Shown here one piece after another: positions 13,012-22,047 of a DNA stretch of 64,000 bases; the first letter of the stretch is position 1, and each line of letters starts with the position of its first letter. The notes under the pieces were generated by a model. It had not been told where the DNA came from and did no database searches. It saw nothing but the letters and a program-made list of their open reading frames with translations. The stretch is taken from contig NZ_AJKI01000053.1 in NCBI RefSeq assembly GCF_000259075.1, positions 1 to 64,000 of the forward strand, read 5' to 3'. The stretch comes from Marinilabilia salmonicolor JCM 21150. Lineage in GTDB: Bacteria; Bacteroidota; Bacteroidia; Bacteroidales; Marinilabiliaceae. A program made the translations under genes and the position numbers.

Positions 13012-14172
13012 TTAAACCTTCTCCAACTCTTTCCAAACCTGAAACAGGCCTCGTGGCACATGGAAGCATCCTTTCCATTTACCCCCTTTTAGGCTGAGCG
13101 ATACCTCGCCGCGACGGTTTAGGTAGCCAAACCATTCGGGATGTTTCGGGTCTTTGAAATGTTCCCATGTATAGTCGTGAACTTTTTCGAACCATTTGAG
13201 GCTGCCCCCGGAACCAGTGAGCCGGTAATTTTTCAGGGTTGAAATCAGTGTCTCCAGATGTACCCACCAAAGTTTCTGATCCCACTCCAGTTGCTGAGGT
13301 GGATGGTTTTTGGCATCCATAAAATAAAAAATGCCGCCATGTTCCTGATCCCACCCATGTTCAAGGGTTTGGAGAGTGATTTGCGATGCTTTGGTGATGA
13401 TATCTTTTTTATTCATCCGTTCGGCCAGATCCATGATAAACCACATGGCTTCGATGGCGTGTCCCGGATTGAGCAACCGGCCATCGAAAGTATCTGAGAA
13501 AGTTCCGTCGGCATTCACATTTTCTACGATGAGTCCCAAGTCGGGGCGATAAAAAACGTTCATCACTTCGTCAATCAGTTTGTCGGCTGATTGTTCCACG
13601 AATTCTTTGCCCAGGATGTGTTCCATTTCCAGATTGAGGTTACACATGATCATGGGAAGGGCGAAGTTTTTGAGGTTGCGTGTTCCCGGCACTGCTTTGT
13701 TGTACCGTCCTTTGGGATTGATCTGGCGTTTCAGTATCCGGTCGTAGGTGGCTTTGGCTATGTGTGTATATTCATCGTTGCCTGTTGCCAGTCCCAGTTG
13801 GGCAAATGCCATGGCAGCAAATGTGTATGAGAAAATATTGTAGGGCTGAATCAGTGGTTGTCCCTCCTTTGTGAGACTGAAATACCAGTTGTAGTTCCCG
13901 TCGTGACCATATAGTTTCAGGAATTCACCTCCCTGTCGTGCACATTCCAGCCATTCCGGTTTTTGCTCCACCCGGTTGTATAGCATTGAAAAAAGCCATA
14001 CTTCGCGGGCCTGAAGCCAAATGAATTTATCGGTATCATAAACATTGCCTTCTCTGTCGAGACAGGTGAAATAACCACCGAACTCCTGATCCTGTGACTT
14101 GTCGAGCCAAAAGGGAACTACATTATTCAGTAGTTCATTTTTATATTGAGTGCTTAGGTTCTTGAAATCCAT
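13012..14172 (-). CDS. nanE: N-acylglucosamine 2-epimerase (AGE family)
   Basis: 386 aa cytosolic (alpha/alpha)6-barrel protein of the AGE/renin-binding-protein family, which interconverts ManNAc and GlcNAc. Conserved parts are FDGRLLNPGHAIEAMW, with the His that matches His239 of cyanobacterial AGE, and the C-terminal KGCFHVPRGLF with His371, matching the second catalytic His. There is no signal peptide, as expected. In Bacteroides the same enzyme class follows N-acetylneuraminate lyase and converts the ManNAc product to GlcNAc. It is the last gene of the operon, 5 bp after the symporter fusion. A cellobiose/mannose 2-epimerase activity is the main alternative within the fold, but the sialic acid neighbours favour ManNAc. 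Confidence 0.88.
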   Translation of the reverse strand: MDFKNLSTQYKNELLNNVVPFWLDKSQDQEFGGYFTCLDREGNVYDTDKFIWLQAREVWLFSMLYNRVEQKPEWLECARQGGEFLKLYGHDGNYNWYFSLTKEGQPLIQPYNIFSYTFAAMAFAQLGLATGNDEYTHIAKATYDRILKRQINPKGRYNKAVPGTRNLKNFALPMIMCNLNLEMEHILGKEFVEQSADKLIDEVMNVFYRPDLGLIVENVNADGTFSDTFDGRLLNPGHAIEAMWFIMDLAERMNKKDIITKASQITLQTLEHGWDQEHGGIFYFMDAKNHPPQQLEWDQKLWWVHLETLISTLKNYRLTGSGGSLKWFEKVHDYTWEHFKDPKHPEWFGYLNRRGEVSLSLKGGKWKGCFHVPRGLFQVWKELEKV

Positions 14173-14177
14173 GATTG

Positions 14178-16817
14178 CTATTTTTTTCCAATAAGTGTTC
14201 GGTATGTAAGTCTATTAATGTCCTTTTTGTTGGGGAGTACCTGACTTATCAGCAATGCAATTCCGAGGCTGGCGATAAGGCCAATGGCTCCGTAAAGCAA
14301 AAAGGAGACTGATGTCATTTGCTTGACCAACAATGTGATAATTAAACCGCCAATAAGTCCGCCTAATGCGGCCTGCGGAGAGATTCGTTTAGAGAAAATT
14401 CCCATCAGGAAGAGTGCTCCGATACCACTGGTGAGTACTCCCAGGAAGGTGTTAAACTGATCCCACAGCGATTCAATGCTCCAGGTGGCCAATATCAGTG
14501 CCATGCCAATGCCGAGAATTCCAATAACGATGCTGGAGATCCGGGCTACCATCATGCTCCTTTTTTGAGTGGCTTTTTTTGCGATGGAGATGTAAAAATC
14601 GGAGGTAAACACCGAAGCTACTGAGTTGATGTTGGATGACAGGGTGGACATGGCGGCAGCAAAGATGGCCGAAATCAGCAATCCAGCAACCCCGGCAGGC
14701 AGTTCACCTACGATAAACTGCGGGAACACCGAATCGATATTGGGGTTGGTGGCAGCTAATCGTTCGGGATTGGAATAGTAAAAGGCAAAAAGACCGGTTC
14801 CCAACAGGAAAAAGGTTATTGAAACGGGAATGCTGATGATTCCGTTGAGCCAGATGCTTCTGCCGGTTTCTTTTTCATTTTTGGTGGTCATGTATCGTTG
14901 TACCACCGATTGGTCGCTGGTATAAAGGATGAGTGTATTTGCCAGTCCTCCAAGCATTACAACCCAGAAAACAGGTTTGGACAGATCCAGGCTAAAATCA
15001 AAGATGCGCAGTTTTTCGTGGCTAATGACGATTTCTGTAAACTCTGAAATACCACCCTCAATGCCAAATAACATAAAGATAAAGGCCACAATTCCGCCTC
15101 CCATCAGGATGATACCCTGAATGACATCACCCCAAACCACTGCTTCAATTCCCCCGGAGGTACAATAAATTATGGTAACTACTCCCATCAGAATAATAGA
15201 AAGATAAATGTCGAACCCGGTAACGGCATTGAGTGCCAGTGACGGCAGGTAAAGCACCACAGCTATCCGGGTGATCATGAACAGGATAAAGAGTGCCGAT
15301 GCAAGCCATTTGATGGTGCTGTTGAATCGGAGCTCCAGATATTGATAGGCCGTAGAAAGATTGAAACGCCGGAAGAACGGCAGGAAGTACTGAATAACGA
15401 AAGGGGCTATCAGAATGATACAAAACTGGAACATTATCATGTGCCAATCCGTGGCATAAGCTTTAGCTGGAATAGAGATGAATGTGATGGCACTCAGTGT
15501 GGTTGCGAAAATGCTAATACCCGCTGCCCACCAGGGAATTCTGCCGCCTGCCTTGAAGTAATCATCCACATCACCATCTTTCTTCACAAAGTAAAACCCG
15601 AGGTAGAGCATTCCTGCGAAGTAAAGTCCCAGTACCACGTAGTTAAGCCAGCCAAACTGAGGACTGGTAGATACAGTGAGTGCTTTTATCTGTGAGGTGC
15701 GAGTGCCCGGACTTACCTCTCCCATGGGAATGAGGTATTTGTTGTTCCACGGAATTATTTTGGCCATTACGGGGGCTTTTCCTTCCCATTGAGCAGTGGA
15801 GAACCATTTGTCGGTGATGGTATTATAAACCAGAATCTGATTGTTGAATCCCGGATGGTTTATCCATAAGCTGTCGCGTTTTGCAGTTGCTTCCGGGTTT
15901 TCTGCCATTTGGTTGATGACTTTTTCGATTTTGTTGTACTGGGTACCCGGGTCTCCTCCAACAACAATGATATGGGATGCTCCTGATGGAGCACCTGCAG
16001 CTACGGCCAGTGTCAGTGGTTGGGTTGCATCCTCTGTCCGGATGGCTCCTTTAACTGTCCATTTATTGTGCGTGGGGGAGTAACTCCATACTTTTGTTTT
16101 GAAAGAGGTGACAGAGTCCTCAGGTTTTTTGACACGACCACCTATTATAAACAAAGCTGTTTCCTTTCCGTTACTCTGAGCCTCCAGGATCATCCCGGTT
16201 CGGGCTCCGGGCATATCTGCCATTTGTTGCCATCCATATTCGGGCGCAGAAAGACTCAGGGACCATGCTTTTGAAGATGGGCCTTCCGGCGATTCTCCTC
16301 CGGCAAGATAAACTGTCGTTCCGATGGCGGTCATGCTGTGTCCTTTGACCGGAACAGGAAGAGGGGGGAGGGGCGTGAGATTCACCTCCTCGCCGGTAAC
16401 GGAAAGGATAAAGGCATCGTCGGTAATTCCTTCAGGACCTGTTCCTCCTGTGCAAACCACTCCTTCAGCAGTTGATACCGAAGCTCCGTCAGTCAGCTTT
16501 CCGGGTATTTTTTTTGAACTTAATTGCCATTTTGCCCCTGTGTCAGACAAGGAACCGATTATGATATCATCAAAAACCTGCTTTTCTCCGCCTTCCCAGG
16601 GCTTGCCGGAAGCAAAATTGCTGCCTCCTGCAATAATAAGGTGATTGTTGTGAATCCCCCCGAAATAGCCTGATAGCCCTTCCCGGAGCTTGTCATTTTC
16701 GGAAATATCCAGGGTTGCAAAATCTTCCTGATTGGTGATATTTACATTTTGTGACAATGCCGGGAAAAGTCCCAGCAATAGTCCCAAAAGAATTAAAAAC
16801 GATCCTTTTTTTAACAT
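14178..16817 (-). CDS. Kelch mutarotase-SSS sodium symporter fusion
   Basis: 879 aa fusion. Residues 1-22 are a signal peptide (LLGLLLGLFPALSQ). About 30-380 is a Kelch propeller of the cyclically permuted NanM-like mutarotase type (HNNHLIIAGGSNFASGKPW, TTVYLAGGESPEG, IIIGGRVKKPED). From about 389 on it is a sodium:solute symporter with about 13 membrane spans (DYFKAGGRIPWWAAGISIFATTLSAITF, then IYCTSGGIEAVVWGDVIQG). Family knowledge: NanM speeds the alpha-to-beta change of free Neu5Ac, and SSS proteins include SiaT-type Neu5Ac carriers. Inference: the periplasmic propeller hands the correct anomer to the transporter. The gene lies between nanA (41 bp) and the epimerase gene (5 bp), which fits Neu5Ac import. 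Confidence 0.9.
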   Translation of the reverse strand: MLKKGSFLILLGLLLGLFPALSQNVNITNQEDFATLDISENDKLREGLSGYFGGIHNNHLIIAGGSNFASGKPWEGGEKQVFDDIIIGSLSDTGAKWQLSSKKIPGKLTDGASVSTAEGVVCTGGTGPEGITDDAFILSVTGEEVNLTPLPPLPVPVKGHSMTAIGTTVYLAGGESPEGPSSKAWSLSLSAPEYGWQQMADMPGARTGMILEAQSNGKETALFIIGGRVKKPEDSVTSFKTKVWSYSPTHNKWTVKGAIRTEDATQPLTLAVAAGAPSGASHIIVVGGDPGTQYNKIEKVINQMAENPEATAKRDSLWINHPGFNNQILVYNTITDKWFSTAQWEGKAPVMAKIIPWNNKYLIPMGEVSPGTRTSQIKALTVSTSPQFGWLNYVVLGLYFAGMLYLGFYFVKKDGDVDDYFKAGGRIPWWAAGISIFATTLSAITFISIPAKAYATDWHMIMFQFCIILIAPFVIQYFLPFFRRFNLSTAYQYLELRFNSTIKWLASALFILFMITRIAVVLYLPSLALNAVTGFDIYLSIILMGVVTIIYCTSGGIEAVVWGDVIQGIILMGGGIVAFIFMLFGIEGGISEFTEIVISHEKLRIFDFSLDLSKPVFWVVMLGGLANTLILYTSDQSVVQRYMTTKNEKETGRSIWLNGIISIPVSITFFLLGTGLFAFYYSNPERLAATNPNIDSVFPQFIVGELPAGVAGLLISAIFAAAMSTLSSNINSVASVFTSDFYISIAKKATQKRSMMVARISSIVIGILGIGMALILATWSIESLWDQFNTFLGVLTSGIGALFLMGIFSKRISPQAALGGLIGGLIITLLVKQMTSVSFLLYGAIGLIASLGIALLISQVLPNKKDINRLTYRTLIGKK

Positions 16818-16858
16818 TGTCCTGTTTTTTTATTCAAATATTGCTGTCAGAGAAATTA

Positions 16859-17791
16859 TTACTGACTACCGAGCCTGGAAAATAATTCATTCATTCCGAG
16901 AGCCTCTACATCTTTACTGAAATTTTTAAAATCGGTATCATTCATTACCGACACGGGCTGACGAAAATGACCGCAGTCCAGTCCGATGTATTTCATGAAT
17001 GCTTTTCCGGTGCCGATGCCACCATATTTGCCCAGCAGGCTGATCATATCGATGGATTGTTGTTGCAACTTTCGTGCGCTCTTCAGGTCTCCTTCATTGA
17101 ACGCTTTGATGAGGTCATAATACAGCGGAGCTGCATAGTTGTAAGTACTGCCAACGCCTCCTTCGGCACCCAGAGCCAGTGCGGCGAGCAGATTCTCGTC
17201 CCGGCCCCACAGCATGTCGTAGTAGCCGTCTTTGTAATTCAGGCAACTTAAAAAATCCATGAAATCTTCGTGGGTGTATTTAATTCCTGCAAAGTTGGGA
17301 ACTTTTTCATCCATTTCTGCCAGAAGATTTGTCATAGGGAAGTTAACTCCTGAAAGCACAGGTATATGATAAAAATATACCGGCATTTCTGGAACTTCAG
17401 CAGCAATGGCGGCAATGAAATCTGCCAGATGTCCAACGGTTGGCGGCTTAAAGTAGAAAGGGGCCAGCACAGCAATTGCATCTGTTTTGTTTTCTTGCGA
17501 ATACTTTGCCAGTTCAATGCAGTCGGTGAGCGAAGTACCTCCCACCAGGTTGATGACGCGTACACCCGGTTTTTCAGCGGCTTTTTCACACCATACGCGG
17601 GTGACCTCTTTTTTCTCTTCCATGGACATGGAAACTCCCTCGCCGGTACTTCCGTTGATGAAAGCACCGGAGATGTTGTTTTCTAAAAGCAGGTTGTAAT
17701 AGTCGTCTATCTTTTCAAGGTTTAGCTCACCGTTTTCGTGCATTGGGGTAAATGGTGCTGCTACCAGTCCTTTAAATTTTTCTAGTTTCAT
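16859..17791 (-). CDS. nanA: N-acetylneuraminate lyase
   Basis: 310 aa class I aldolase of the DHDPS/NAL family, splitting Neu5Ac into pyruvate and ManNAc in the cytosol. Seen: the carboxylate-binding loop GSTGEG (47-52), Tyr141 in VYFYHIP (equivalent to Tyr137 of the E. coli enzyme) and the Schiff-base Lys171 in FAGIKYTHEDF. Residues after the lysine (THEDFMDF) are of the lyase rather than the dihydrodipicolinate synthase type. It has no signal peptide. It sits between the O-acetylesterase (35 bp) and the symporter fusion (41 bp), with the 2-epimerase further down, giving the Bacteroides-type Neu5Ac to GlcNAc route. The matching amino-sugar kinase, deacetylase and deaminase are not in the window. 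Confidence 0.93.
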   Translation of the reverse strand: MKLEKFKGLVAAPFTPMHENGELNLEKIDDYYNLLLENNISGAFINGSTGEGVSMSMEEKKEVTRVWCEKAAEKPGVRVINLVGGTSLTDCIELAKYSQENKTDAIAVLAPFYFKPPTVGHLADFIAAIAAEVPEMPVYFYHIPVLSGVNFPMTNLLAEMDEKVPNFAGIKYTHEDFMDFLSCLNYKDGYYDMLWGRDENLLAALALGAEGGVGSTYNYAAPLYYDLIKAFNEGDLKSARKLQQQSIDMISLLGKYGGIGTGKAFMKYIGLDCGHFRQPVSVMNDTDFKNFSKDVEALGMNELFSRLGSQ

Positions 17792-17826
17792 ATTTTTGGT
17801 TTTATAATTTTTGATTTTCGAATTTC

Positions 17827-19956
17827 TTAATGATTGCTGTCATGAGGCACTTCAACCTGGAATGTCGAAACAGGAATGCCATGCTCATTGACAATGTTCC
17901 CCTTGGAATAAGGTCTCCATCCGTATCTGATGTGTTTTATTGTTCGTTCCGGGTCGGGAATGATGATGTTGTTGCCTTCGAGGCTTCCAGCTTCCGGTTT
18001 GAAAATTCCATCTTTGCTGGCGACTTCTAACTCCCTGATTGGTTCAGAGTCTTTTGTTTGCAGTTGGTCGGAATGGGAGAACTTTATTTCAATGTTGTTT
18101 TGCAATCTTTTTACCGACAGGATGGGATTATTCCCTGTGGGAATATGGGTCAGACCATAAATCTGATTCAAGGCTGTCTGTGCCATCCTTTTTCCTACAG
18201 GATATTTGTTTACCGGATGGACATCGGTCTCATTTCCGAAGTCACTGGTTACCACCATCCAGGTATAAGGGATCTCTGTAGCAAGTCGTCGCTGACTGTC
18301 CCTGAAATGCGGCCAGCTGGGGCGGTTGAGAGATGAGAGCTGGGCGAAGATGAACGGCAGATTGGGTTGATTCCAGGCTATTTGCCACGATTTAACCATA
18401 GTGGGAAACAGAATTTCATGCAGTTCGATATTGTGTGCATTGGATTCACCCTGATACCAGAGAACTCCTTTGATGGGATAGCCGCTGATTTTACTGATTC
18501 CGGCTTCAAACAGATAAGCCGGATGATAGGGATGTCGTTGCAAATTGTTATTGGCTTGACTGATGTTTTTTTGAGCCCGCTCACGACACCATTGCATTAC
18601 GTGGTCATTGGTGTTCCATGAATAGAGAAAATTTACCAGTCGGGGATGGAATTCCAGTGTTTTCCGGTCAATGAAAGATTCAGTGGGAGCACCTCCTACA
18701 GCCACATGAATGAGGCCGACGGGTACATCTAATTCTTCCTGGAGTTTTTTGCCAAAGTACCAGCCGATGGCCGAAAAATCTGCAACCGATGCTTCAGTGG
18801 CAGGCTCCCATTTTCCTGAGAGATAATCCAGATTATTTACCTTACTGAGTGTCGTTGAATCCCATGCAGTGTTGTTTGTTTCTGCGATGGGGTGAAAATT
18901 CATCAGACGTATTTGAGAAGAAGAGGCATTTGAAATGGGTTCCTGTCCTTTTGCCGATTGTCTAACTTTGAAGGCCATGTTAGACTGGCCGGTGCAAAGC
19001 CATACTTCTCCAATCATGATATCTTTGAAAGTGATGGTTCGGGATTCGGCCTCTATTTTTAGTTTATGGGGGCCTCCGGCCGGCATTGCCCGGAAGTTCA
19101 CTTTCCATTTTCCATCAACCCCTGCACGGGTCGTTATTTTTTGATTGTTAAGTTTCAGTTTTATTTCTTCGTTTCTGTTGGCCAATCCCCACACCGGGAT
19201 TAATGTGTCTCGCTGCAGTACCATGTGGTCCCCAAATATCGAAGCAGGACGGATTCCGCCAAAGTCTCCGGTGATGTGTTGAAAAGCCATTTGAGCCATT
19301 ATAGCAGCGCCTTCCTTTATCGGATGTAAGGCATCCGGGAACAAGTCCGGACGTGTGTGGAGGGGGGTGTGCCAGTCAATTATTCTGGCATTACAGTTTT
19401 CGGCTACCTGCTCAATGGTTTTTTGGATTTGCCAAAACCAATCACGTGTCCCTGACATAAACCTGGGATGTGAGTGAAAAATGGGGGTCATTCGCCCAAT
19501 CCATACTTCCGGTTTTGAGCCGTCTGCCTTTCTGAAGCTGTCAATCAGGCTCATGTAATCAGCAATAAAATCATCACGGTAATTGGGCCAGTTGCGTGGA
19601 TCGGTATCATTGAGCCCCAGGGAAATGATGATGACATCCGGCTGAAAAGCCACTGCCTGTTTAAATTCTTCCTGTTCCATGTATGGTCGGTGTCCTTTAC
19701 GCAGAAGTGTGGCTCCGCTTTTCCCGAAGTTTCCCACAAGGTACTCGTTGCCCAGAAGTTCCTGTAATTGCGCAGGATAAGAGTTCTCTTCCCGTTTGTC
19801 AATTTTGTAACCAAAAGTTACACTGTTGCCGATGCAGGCCACCCGGGTTTTTTGGCTAAAACCAGGGAGAGACACCGCCGCCAGGAGCAATAGGATCAAC
19901 AGATTTCTTACTCTGCCGGGGCTTGTTATACAGGTGTTTTGTTTCTTTGTTTTCAT
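17827..19956 (-). CDS. nanS: Two-domain sialate O-acetylesterase
   Basis: 709 aa exported esterase with two catalytic domains. A signal peptide ends near residue 35 (PGFSQ). The first domain, about 36-225, is an SGNH hydrolase with Ser45 in GNSVTFG, GLNDTD, and D/H in FPDALHP. The second, about 235-640, is a SASA-type domain with Ser325 in CTGQSNMAF and GVLWYQGESNAH. The same two-domain order is known in Tannerella NanS, which removes acetyl groups at O-9 and other positions of sialic acids so that sialidase can act. It is third in the sialidase operon, 9 bp from the GH20 gene, which supports a sialate substrate over a xylan or other acetylester one. Confidence 0.88.
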   Translation of the reverse strand: MKTKKQNTCITSPGRVRNLLILLLLAAVSLPGFSQKTRVACIGNSVTFGYKIDKREENSYPAQLQELLGNEYLVGNFGKSGATLLRKGHRPYMEQEEFKQAVAFQPDVIIISLGLNDTDPRNWPNYRDDFIADYMSLIDSFRKADGSKPEVWIGRMTPIFHSHPRFMSGTRDWFWQIQKTIEQVAENCNARIIDWHTPLHTRPDLFPDALHPIKEGAAIMAQMAFQHITGDFGGIRPASIFGDHMVLQRDTLIPVWGLANRNEEIKLKLNNQKITTRAGVDGKWKVNFRAMPAGGPHKLKIEAESRTITFKDIMIGEVWLCTGQSNMAFKVRQSAKGQEPISNASSSQIRLMNFHPIAETNNTAWDSTTLSKVNNLDYLSGKWEPATEASVADFSAIGWYFGKKLQEELDVPVGLIHVAVGGAPTESFIDRKTLEFHPRLVNFLYSWNTNDHVMQWCRERAQKNISQANNNLQRHPYHPAYLFEAGISKISGYPIKGVLWYQGESNAHNIELHEILFPTMVKSWQIAWNQPNLPFIFAQLSSLNRPSWPHFRDSQRRLATEIPYTWMVVTSDFGNETDVHPVNKYPVGKRMAQTALNQIYGLTHIPTGNNPILSVKRLQNNIEIKFSHSDQLQTKDSEPIRELEVASKDGIFKPEAGSLEGNNIIIPDPERTIKHIRYGWRPYSKGNIVNEHGIPVSTFQVEVPHDSNH

Positions 19957-19965
19957 GCTTCAGGC

Positions 19966-22017
19966 CTATTTCTTTTTTTTGTCAGGTGAATAGATGATTC
20001 CGTCCAATGCTTTTTTCCCGTCGGGAGTTACAATGACCGCATTGAACATCCATTTCACCAGTCGTACCTCTTCGGAAGTAAATTCTCCCACAGGCATTTT
20101 CAACAACAGTTTGTTCCATCCTTTTTTCAACCTAACCGGAATGGGAGCCTTTCCTTCCCAATTTTCGTTGCGAAGAGAAATTTCAGAAGTCCTTTCTTTG
20201 TGTTGATTTTCCCAACGGGGCGGGCCTATTTCGTTATCGTTCAGCCAGGCCCGGCTTTCTTTGTAATCCCACTTTCCTTGTGGAGGCGGGATGTCTTTTT
20301 CGGATCGGCTGTAGTTCTGGAAACGCAGATGTAGTCCGGCATCCTGTTTTTCCGGTGAGTAAATCCATGTGTAGGCATAGGCGGTATGGTTGGGTTTCGG
20401 GTTTTCATAAAAGGAAGGAACAAGGGTTCCCCATACATGCCTCAGGTAGATGCCCGCACCTGTTGCTTTGGTGGTTTCATAAATGTCATTTTCCCACTTG
20501 TATTCTTTTTTGATTTTCGTTTCGGGAGGGAATTTCTTTGATAAATAACCTTCATTGGGGAATTGGTCTGTAATCCGCCATTTCACATTGGATTGCTTCA
20601 CGTAAGCGAAAGGCTCGCCTGCAAACACTTTTTCTTTAAAATGAAGCATCCGGGCTTCAAAGTTGGTGAAAGAGGGATAATCTCTTTTCTCATCAGGCTT
20701 AATCAATGTGCCCTCTTTGTAAAAATAATTTTCCCTTCCACCACGCCAGGTGGATTCAGCCAGAGTCAGCATGGAAGGATAAAATCCGTTTTGAGAGAGG
20801 ATGTCTTTGGTGGATTTTACATGTCGGTCGTTCCACAAAGCGATGATGGAACCAGCCACATCAGGGGTTCCTTCACTCACACCTGCAACATTGCTGTTGT
20901 AAAGGGCTACGATGTCAGCAAAAGTGTCGAAATGGTTGATGTAGTGTAGTCGGGAATCGATAGCGGGAGTTCCCGGCAATAATTTCCCCCGTGAGCTCCA
21001 CATATGAATCATGTCAATTTCGTCAGACTGGTAATTCCATCCCGGGTTCCAGCTGATTACCTTCATCCCTTTATTTCTGATGTATCTAACCATTTCCGGC
21101 ACAAATTCGGGATTGGTAAAGTGAACCTCATCGGTACCGATGTGAATGTATGGTACATCAGCAAAAACATCGCAGATTTCATCCATCAGCACCTTGAGTT
21201 TTTCCATTCCTTTTTCAGATTGCATGTCATGTCCAATTGCCCGTGTAAAAGCAGCACTGTGGCCGGGCATATCTATCTCTGGAATCAGTAGTACCTGATG
21301 TTTTTTTGCAAACTGAACCAGTTCTTTGGCTTGTTCAATGGTGTAGAATTTACCCGGTAGGCGTTCGAAGTTGGAACTGTCGGTAAGTTCGGGAAACACT
21401 TTGCTTTCCAGTCGCCAGCCAATATCTTCTGTGAGGTGCCAGTGAAATACATTGATCTTGAAGCGGGCCAGCAATTCAATTTGCTTTTTTAATTCCCCGA
21501 AAGGAATAAATCCCCGGCCGGTGTCGTGCATAAATCCTCTGATGCGGAATGCGGGCCAGTCGGTGATTGAGCACGTACGGATAACAGGTGTCTGAGAGTC
21601 TGCAATAATTAGCTGCTGAAGCGTTTGTATGGCCCGGTAAACGCCCAGGTCAGTGATTGCTTCAATGGTTATCTTATTGTTTCTGATGTTGAGCCGGTAG
21701 GCCTCGTTTTTATTCACAGAAGCCTCCTCAATGTCACCAACCTTGTTGACAAGGATGGTGACAGGAGAAGCATCTTTTTGTTTCAGTCCAATGGTATTGA
21801 GCCACTGCTCAACAGCTACTTTTTCATCATTTCCTGAAATTGAAGCGAAGGATGCGGGAGTGTTTCCGGAATGCCAGGTCACCTGCTGTGGCATCGGCAG
21901 GAGGGAGGGCACTTCTTCCCTTTGAGCCTTGGTGGAAATAGAAAATACCAATGCAAGGAGTATGGTAAAAACTCTTCCGATGTGAGCTGTTTTTATCATT
22001 GGATGCTGAAGTTTCAT
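19966..22017 (-). CDS. GH20 beta-N-acetylhexosaminidase (nan operon)
   Basis: 683 aa. A signal peptide is followed by the GH20b domain (about 40-150) and the catalytic barrel (about 155-480): RGFMHDTGRGFIPFGELKKQ, FHWHLTEDIGWRLES, IPEIDMPGHS, and the D296-E297 pair in IHIGTDEVHF that positions the acetamido group and donates the proton. The C-terminal 200 residues form an extra sandwich (WGTLVPSFYENP ... WNKLLLKMPVG) of unknown binding role. It differs from the other two GH20 proteins here in having GTDE rather than GGDE and in the late domain. It probably removes terminal beta-GlcNAc or GalNAc exposed after sialidase. Gaps are 30 bp to nanH and 9 bp to nanS, so it is operonic. Confidence 0.9.
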   Translation of the reverse strand: MKLQHPMIKTAHIGRVFTILLALVFSISTKAQREEVPSLLPMPQQVTWHSGNTPASFASISGNDEKVAVEQWLNTIGLKQKDASPVTILVNKVGDIEEASVNKNEAYRLNIRNNKITIEAITDLGVYRAIQTLQQLIIADSQTPVIRTCSITDWPAFRIRGFMHDTGRGFIPFGELKKQIELLARFKINVFHWHLTEDIGWRLESKVFPELTDSSNFERLPGKFYTIEQAKELVQFAKKHQVLLIPEIDMPGHSAAFTRAIGHDMQSEKGMEKLKVLMDEICDVFADVPYIHIGTDEVHFTNPEFVPEMVRYIRNKGMKVISWNPGWNYQSDEIDMIHMWSSRGKLLPGTPAIDSRLHYINHFDTFADIVALYNSNVAGVSEGTPDVAGSIIALWNDRHVKSTKDILSQNGFYPSMLTLAESTWRGGRENYFYKEGTLIKPDEKRDYPSFTNFEARMLHFKEKVFAGEPFAYVKQSNVKWRITDQFPNEGYLSKKFPPETKIKKEYKWENDIYETTKATGAGIYLRHVWGTLVPSFYENPKPNHTAYAYTWIYSPEKQDAGLHLRFQNYSRSEKDIPPPQGKWDYKESRAWLNDNEIGPPRWENQHKERTSEISLRNENWEGKAPIPVRLKKGWNKLLLKMPVGEFTSEEVRLVKWMFNAVIVTPDGKKALDGIIYSPDKKKK

Positions 22018-22047
22018 GACTATATGCTTGAAAAGTTCATTCGTTGG

